Shown here: positions 55,972 through 60,000 of the stretch, piece by piece
How positions within the stretch are numbered: position 1 is the first letter of the stretch
Layout of the letters: every line of letters begins with the position of its first letter
NCBI GenBank assembly: GCA_014529385.2
Contig: CM043960.1
Coordinates: 23,872,396-23,932,395, forward strand
DNA from: Adiantum capillus-veneris
Taxonomy: Eukaryota > Streptophyta > Polypodiopsida > Polypodiales > Pteridaceae
Length of the DNA: 60,000 bases
Direction of reading: 5' to 3'
Notes under the pieces: generated by a model
The model's database searches: none
Seen by the model: the letters and a program-made list of their open reading frames with translations, nothing else
Told to the model about the DNA's origin: nothing
Translations under genes and position numbers: made by a program

Positions 55972-57000
55972 GATGAGAGCGAGAGAGAGGGAGCTCTTCC
56001 CTCCTTGCCCTCCGACTCCTTTCCGCCTTCCTCTTCTTCGCCTTGCTAAGCTTTGGTTGCCCTCCTCAGTTCTCATTGGCCCCCTCCCTTCCTCAAGCTC
56101 GTTTTTCTTGCAATACCCCTCATGAAAAAGGAGTCCCCTATTATTAGCATTCCCTCTCCCTTAGCAACGACGGCGCCGTCGTTTCTAGGGAGGCATAAAA
56201 ATCCCCTCCTACTGACATGGCACCATTTCGGACTTGCACAAAATGCGTCACCACTGATCTCAAATGGAGCGCCCTCGCCAGCCCCGGAAAATACGCTTCT
56301 TGTCCGAGCTCATCCGATCACTGTGCTAGCCAACGAGAGTTCTGATCTCCACCCTGCGCTCCTCTCCCGCTACTCGCCATCTCCATGCCGTTTTTAAAAT
56401 TTATTTTCCCTTTCCAATTTGCCGTTAATTCCTCAAGTGGGCGACCTCTAGTGGCGGGCACCCTTTGTGAATATGGACGGCTAAGGTAATTTGGCTTATG
56501 GGCGGGCAAAGCTTCATTGTCCGCGTCCAATGCCCTAATTCTTTGGTTGCCTTTGGGCGGCCTTCTCAAGTTTTTGGGTGGCCTTTGAAGCCAGGCAACC
56601 TTCTCAAGTCGGGCAACCTTTTAACGGGCACCGAATTAATTATACATAACCAGGGCATTGCTAAGCATTTCATCTCCTCCAACAATCCTTCACTAACCAT
56701 ATCATCGTGAATTTTATTGTCCAGACCATCATCTCAATTAATGCCACAATTACCTAGTTCAGTAGCACGCCGACGATTGTCATCGGCCTCAAACCCTTTT
56801 TTCTGATCAAGTCGGACTTTGCCTGACGAGCCGTAAATCCCTGTAAACCTCTCGAGCTACATAAAATGTATACTAACCCTGCTGAGGCTATAAAAATCCT
56901 AGATAACACTCCGTCCGAGCCGACTTGACTGACTGGTACGGAGCCGGCCCCCTGTGAATATTGAACGGCTCATATCTTGGCAACCGGGACCCCGATCACT
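55972..57000. repeat. 1029-bp tandem duplication, copy 2
   Basis: Second unit, ending ...CCCCGATCACT before GATCTGAAAAG. The short shared GAT at the joint fits replication slippage or unequal exchange. The high identity shows that the duplication is recent compared with the surrounding elements. Confidence 0.95.
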
Positions 57001-57421
57001 GATCTGAAAAGATCGAGGTGCTCCAGAAAGTGAGCACTTCAGGTCCCGTGTATTCATTTCATTTCTATCACCTCAAGTGCAGTTGCCCAATCCGGTATGG
57101 ATCTGCAATCGACTTAGACATTAAACTGCCATAACTTCCTCATCGTAGCTCCAATCGACGAGCCGTAAAGATAGGCTGGTAGAGCACTTCAAGCACTGCT
57201 GTTTTAGATCATAATCTCTCATTTGTTCCCACTTCAAGCATAGTCATTTTTGGAATAATTAAGGCATGTGTTGGCCCTTTTAAGCCGCATCTGGCATACA
57301 TTAATCACTAAACTTGGCCTATTAACAAGCCTTGATCACTGACCATTAAATGTGTAGGCTAATAAGCTTGATCTACATCTTCTTGGAATATTTCTTAGCA
57401 TGGGAGCGGAGCTCCACGACA

Positions 57422-57433
57422 TCCACCCCCTTT
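57422..57433 (-). other. Polypurine tract
   Basis: On the minus strand AAAGGGGGTGGA lies immediately before the LTR start TGTCGTGG. It assigns the LTR to the minus-strand element on the right. From here to about 58070 I see only non-coding sequence. Confidence 0.7.
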
Positions 57434-58070
57434 GAACCTGCACAGCCTCCGGTCTGTGCCAACAGCACTGCAATCTGCATCTGCTACAGGTACCTTAAGC
57501 TCCTTACCATCATCAGACTCACTTAACTGGTAAACCTATGAAAAATAAAGTAAGGCTTACATCCTATCATCAATGTTCTAACTTAATCAGTAGGTAGCTG
57601 CCCATCAAAAATCTCTGAACCGTATCTGCCGTATCTTCAAAGCATTCAATTATGGATAACTTGTTTAGTGAACCCCCTGCCAAACTCAAGTGCTCCAGTT
57701 AATGATGCAGACGGCTTGACCATTAAGCTCTCTTAAGGGAACCCTGTCAAGCTCAAGTATGCCTTACTCTGTTTGCACACAGAATGGCCGTCAAGTCCTT
57801 TACTTCAAGTTGTGTTAGCAAAACCAACTCAAAAAATGTGAAGATACTTCATCAATTGTCCAAAGAAGTCAAATGGAAGCCAGCCATGTAATCTTATTGA
57901 ATGCATAACCAAAACTCTCCTGACTCAACGTAAATCTAGAAAACAAAACTTTGTACCATGCAACCTGCTACATCAGATAGCTGGTACTCTTCAAATATGT
58001 ACAACTGACACTTTAGTAGCCCCCGAGATCAAACGGGAACCTAATCATCTGTCCCAGTGTGAGCATTCCT

Positions 58071-58418
58071 TTAAAAAAAATTGCACCATCCTCCAGGATC
58101 ATAGGGAAAATACAAGAATTTCCAATTATTATAGCATAAACATACATTAACCCACAAATATTCATGGAAACCGTCTGGATCATATGGCATATAAGTGCAT
58201 TTCCCTGGACCATGCATATATCTGTCACCTCCTGGATCAAAAGCTAGCTCAAAATCCCCTACATCATAGGGTAACATCAGATTCCATATAGCATCAGGTA
58301 GCATCAGATACTGCCATATTCCCTGTGCAACTGGCTCATCCAATTGTTGGTCATCATTCAAAGGTAAAAGCATTGGCAGTGCACCTTCACTCTCACCTAG
58401 TATTGGAATCCCAATCAT
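58071..58418 (-). pseudogene. C-terminal tail of the acidic protein, out of frame
   Basis: Minus strand, 115 codons, following the 58498 stop with a frameshift. It contains a repeated phrase with proline/aspartate/glycine: LPYDVGDFELAFDPGGDRY, YMPYDPDGFHEY and FPYDPGGW, and after the stop in another frame FPFDLGGY. This reads as a decayed extension of the upstream gene; such DPGG-rich tails are, from memory, seen at the ends of some plant gypsy proteins. Function unknown. Confidence 0.4.
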
Positions 58419-58497
58419 GCATATCTGAATACATCAAGTCTCTGGAAAAACTTTCTTCATTAGGCTCAAAAGATGTATTTGAAAACAATTCTCTATC

Positions 58498-60000
58498 TCA
58501 TAGAGGCTCAAAATCAAGTAGTGCATCATCTAACAACTGCATCACATCATCATCGACTGCATCTGAACAAACTTTCTCATGCATGAATATAGATTGATCG
58601 GTATCCTTAGCATCCGTGTTTGATAACCCTTCTAAAGCTTCGTCCAATAAGCACATAAGATCTAGGTCCACCGCTAGAGAAGGTTCCTCCATCTTGCACA
58701 TCTCAAGTTGCTGTAAACTAAGATTTCCACATATGACATGCATACTAAACACATCTGTAGTAAACTGCTCTTCAAGTCTTGCACCCTCATCCAAATATCT
58801 TTGCACTTCTGTAGCACAAAGTTCAACATGCACATTGAAAATTTCATCTACTCCCCTGTCTGTATCTTCGGCACAATGAAACCAATTATATTCATCAACA
58901 AGAGATTGCACTTTGCTATGCACCCCCTCTGAATCAGCATCATCAAGTTCATGATCATCTTGCCATAGTGTGAGTCCTGTGTCACAAATTCTTGATAGAG
59001 AAGAAGTTTGTTCCCTCTCTAATTCACCATCATCAAATTCAAGATCAGTCTGCCAGATCGGTAGCCCTAGGTCACAGAAGGTTTTTAAAGAAGGAGTTTG
59101 CACCCCCTCTGATTCATTATCATCACATTCAAGACCAATTTTCCACTTTTGTAGATGTGCTTCACAAAAACTTGTCAATGAAGGAGTCTGCACCCCCTCC
59201 GATTCATTATCATCACATTCAAGACCAATTTTCCACTTTTGTAGATGTGCTTCACAAAAACTTGTCAATGAAGGAGTCTGCACCCCCTCTGAATTAAGCA
59301 CATACTCTTGCTTAGCCAAATCTTCAAAATCTGGTATATCCAAATTTGGTAAATCTGGTATACCAAAATCCATGATCCTACTGCTCTCAACTGCAACCTT
59401 GCTTTGACCTATAACATCTGTATCATTAATCAACTCTTTGGCAAAACCTGTACCAGTATCATCAATCACCTCTATGGCTGTACCAGAAAAATTTTTCTAT
59501 GATTCTGAGTCAGTAGTAGCAAACGTATCAGTTGTAACTGAATCTTCCCGCATGTCTACTTGAATATGGCTGCACTCATTCACCTGCACAATTTCTTCGT
59601 GAGCTTTTGCCACTTTGTTGTTTTGATCCCCTGATTTCTTTTCCTCTTGTACTACAGGTATATGTTCTTTGAAAAATTCACCCTGTGTAGTTTGAGACTG
59701 TAGAGACTCACCCTCAAGGACTTCTACTTCATGCAAGGCATCTGCAAACCCCAGCTTTTCATATACAGCATTGACTATGTCTTCATCATTAGCCTGTAAG
59801 AAGGTAGCATCCTGCACAATAAACTCATCAATCATAGCTTCTAACTTTGATCGTACTTGTCCTCGAATATCTGCGTAGTTTGGTAGACTTGCACTCTGTT
59901 CTTGATAGCTTTCATACTGCTCATAACATACTTTCACAATAGCTTCTTTGAAATACTCCAAGTCATCGTCTCAAGCTCTGGTAACCTCTTGAATCTGCTC
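58498..60000 (-). pseudogene. Acidic gag-like protein, right copy (runs off the window)
   Basis: One minus-strand frame from the window end to a TGA at 58500-58498, broken by TGA at 59973-59971 and TAG at 59499-59497. The first readable residues (EQIQEVTRA, stop, DDDLEYFKEAI) align with QVQEIAKECGDNWDAFSNAF of the left copy, so the real start is outside. Further matches are FLQANDEDIVNAVYEKLGF, EVQRYLDEGARLEEQF and the C-terminal LMCLLDEALEGL and VMQLLDDALLDF. A fourfold 30-residue repeat occupies about 58925-59285. It belongs to the element with the long LTR. No protease or polymerase is visible in the window. Confidence 0.6.
58925..59285 (-). repeat. Four 90-bp (30-residue) coding repeats
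   Basis: Two units (59101-59190 and 59191-59280) are nearly identical at base level and identical as protein (SEGVQTPSLTSFCEAHLQKW start). Two older units read SEGVQTPSLKTFCDLGLPIW and LEREQTSSLSRICDTGLTLW. Spacing is exactly 90 bp, so the frame is kept. Confidence 0.9.

Larger units (their letters stand above)
54001..57421 (-). repeat. Long LTR (3.4 kb) of the right-hand element
   Basis: Minus strand starts TGTCGTGGAGCTCC and ends ATATCCCCCGACA, so the termini are the inverted pair TGTCG...CGACA. It is bordered at 57422-57433 by a polypurine tract (AAAGGGGGTGGA on the minus strand). That makes it the 3' LTR of the element whose gene lies at 58498-60000. Its length includes a 1029-bp tandem duplication; without it the LTR would be about 2.4 kb. 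The left edge interrupts the plus-strand acidic gene. Confidence 0.72.

Noticed and set aside
58970-59407. 145-codon plus-strand open frame
   Set aside because: It is the antisense of the 30-residue repeat region of the acidic gene; its own repeats mirror that array.

Overview
The window reads as land-plant nuclear DNA made almost entirely of nested, decayed LTR retrotransposons. Supporting signs are Ty1-copia and Ty3-gypsy polyproteins with priming sites matching plant initiator tRNA-Met, a degenerate PPR-protein pseudogene of the plant PLS type, a nuclear class II tRNA-Leu, a tRNA-derived SINE, MITE-like elements and long CT/GA/CA microsatellites. The wording of the PPR remnant and the repeat load suggest a large-genome, possibly non-flowering plant (a fern is my weak guess). 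The species cannot be fixed from the sequence. I see no intact host protein gene.

Layout. 0-8 kb: a copia LTR fragment, an unrecognised coding remnant, then copia element A1 on the minus strand (973-8067, target duplication AGACT). Its 5' LTR is split by a 1.7-kb foldback element. 8.1-12.2 kb: a 2.1-kb LTR element without pol genes (8461-10577), then unassigned DNA with a minisatellite. 12.2-27.5 kb: chromodomain-type gypsy element G1 (12231-27494), into which a second copy of the same family, G2 (16089-22516), inserted with target duplication AAAAG. G2 later lost the end of pol and the start of its 3' LTR. 27.6-31.5 kb: one arm of an inverted duplication carrying tRNA-Leu(CAA), and the PPR pseudogene.

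31.5-41.1 kb: copia element A2 in a tandem LTR-internal-LTR-internal array. It is cut at 38396 against a truncated minus-strand copia of another family (B), whose LTR abuts the gag of gypsy copy G3. 41.1-44.2 kb: G3 gag and 5' LTR. 44.2-48.5 kb: an unidentified coding-like remnant and the second arm of the inverted duplication, with the second tRNA-Leu(CAA), a Mutator-type MITE (9-bp target duplication) and a SINE. 48.5-51.1 kb: 3' end of gypsy copy G4.

51.1-60 kb is the least familiar part. Two diverged genes for one family of acidic, gag-like proteins face each other (52417-54000 plus; 58498 to beyond the window end, minus). Between them lies a 3.4-kb LTR (54001-57421; termini TGTCG...CGACA, adjacent polypurine tract) that holds a 1029-bp tandem duplication and a 37-base G run. 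The LTR belongs to the right-hand, minus-strand element.

How it works together: the mobile elements are independent insertions, each carrying capsid, protease, integrase and reverse transcriptase remains. Every autonomous-type element here has at least one disabling lesion. The tRNA-Leu genes are the only features that look potentially functional. The best candidate for something undescribed is the acidic gag-like family with its long LTR; the foldback element is second.
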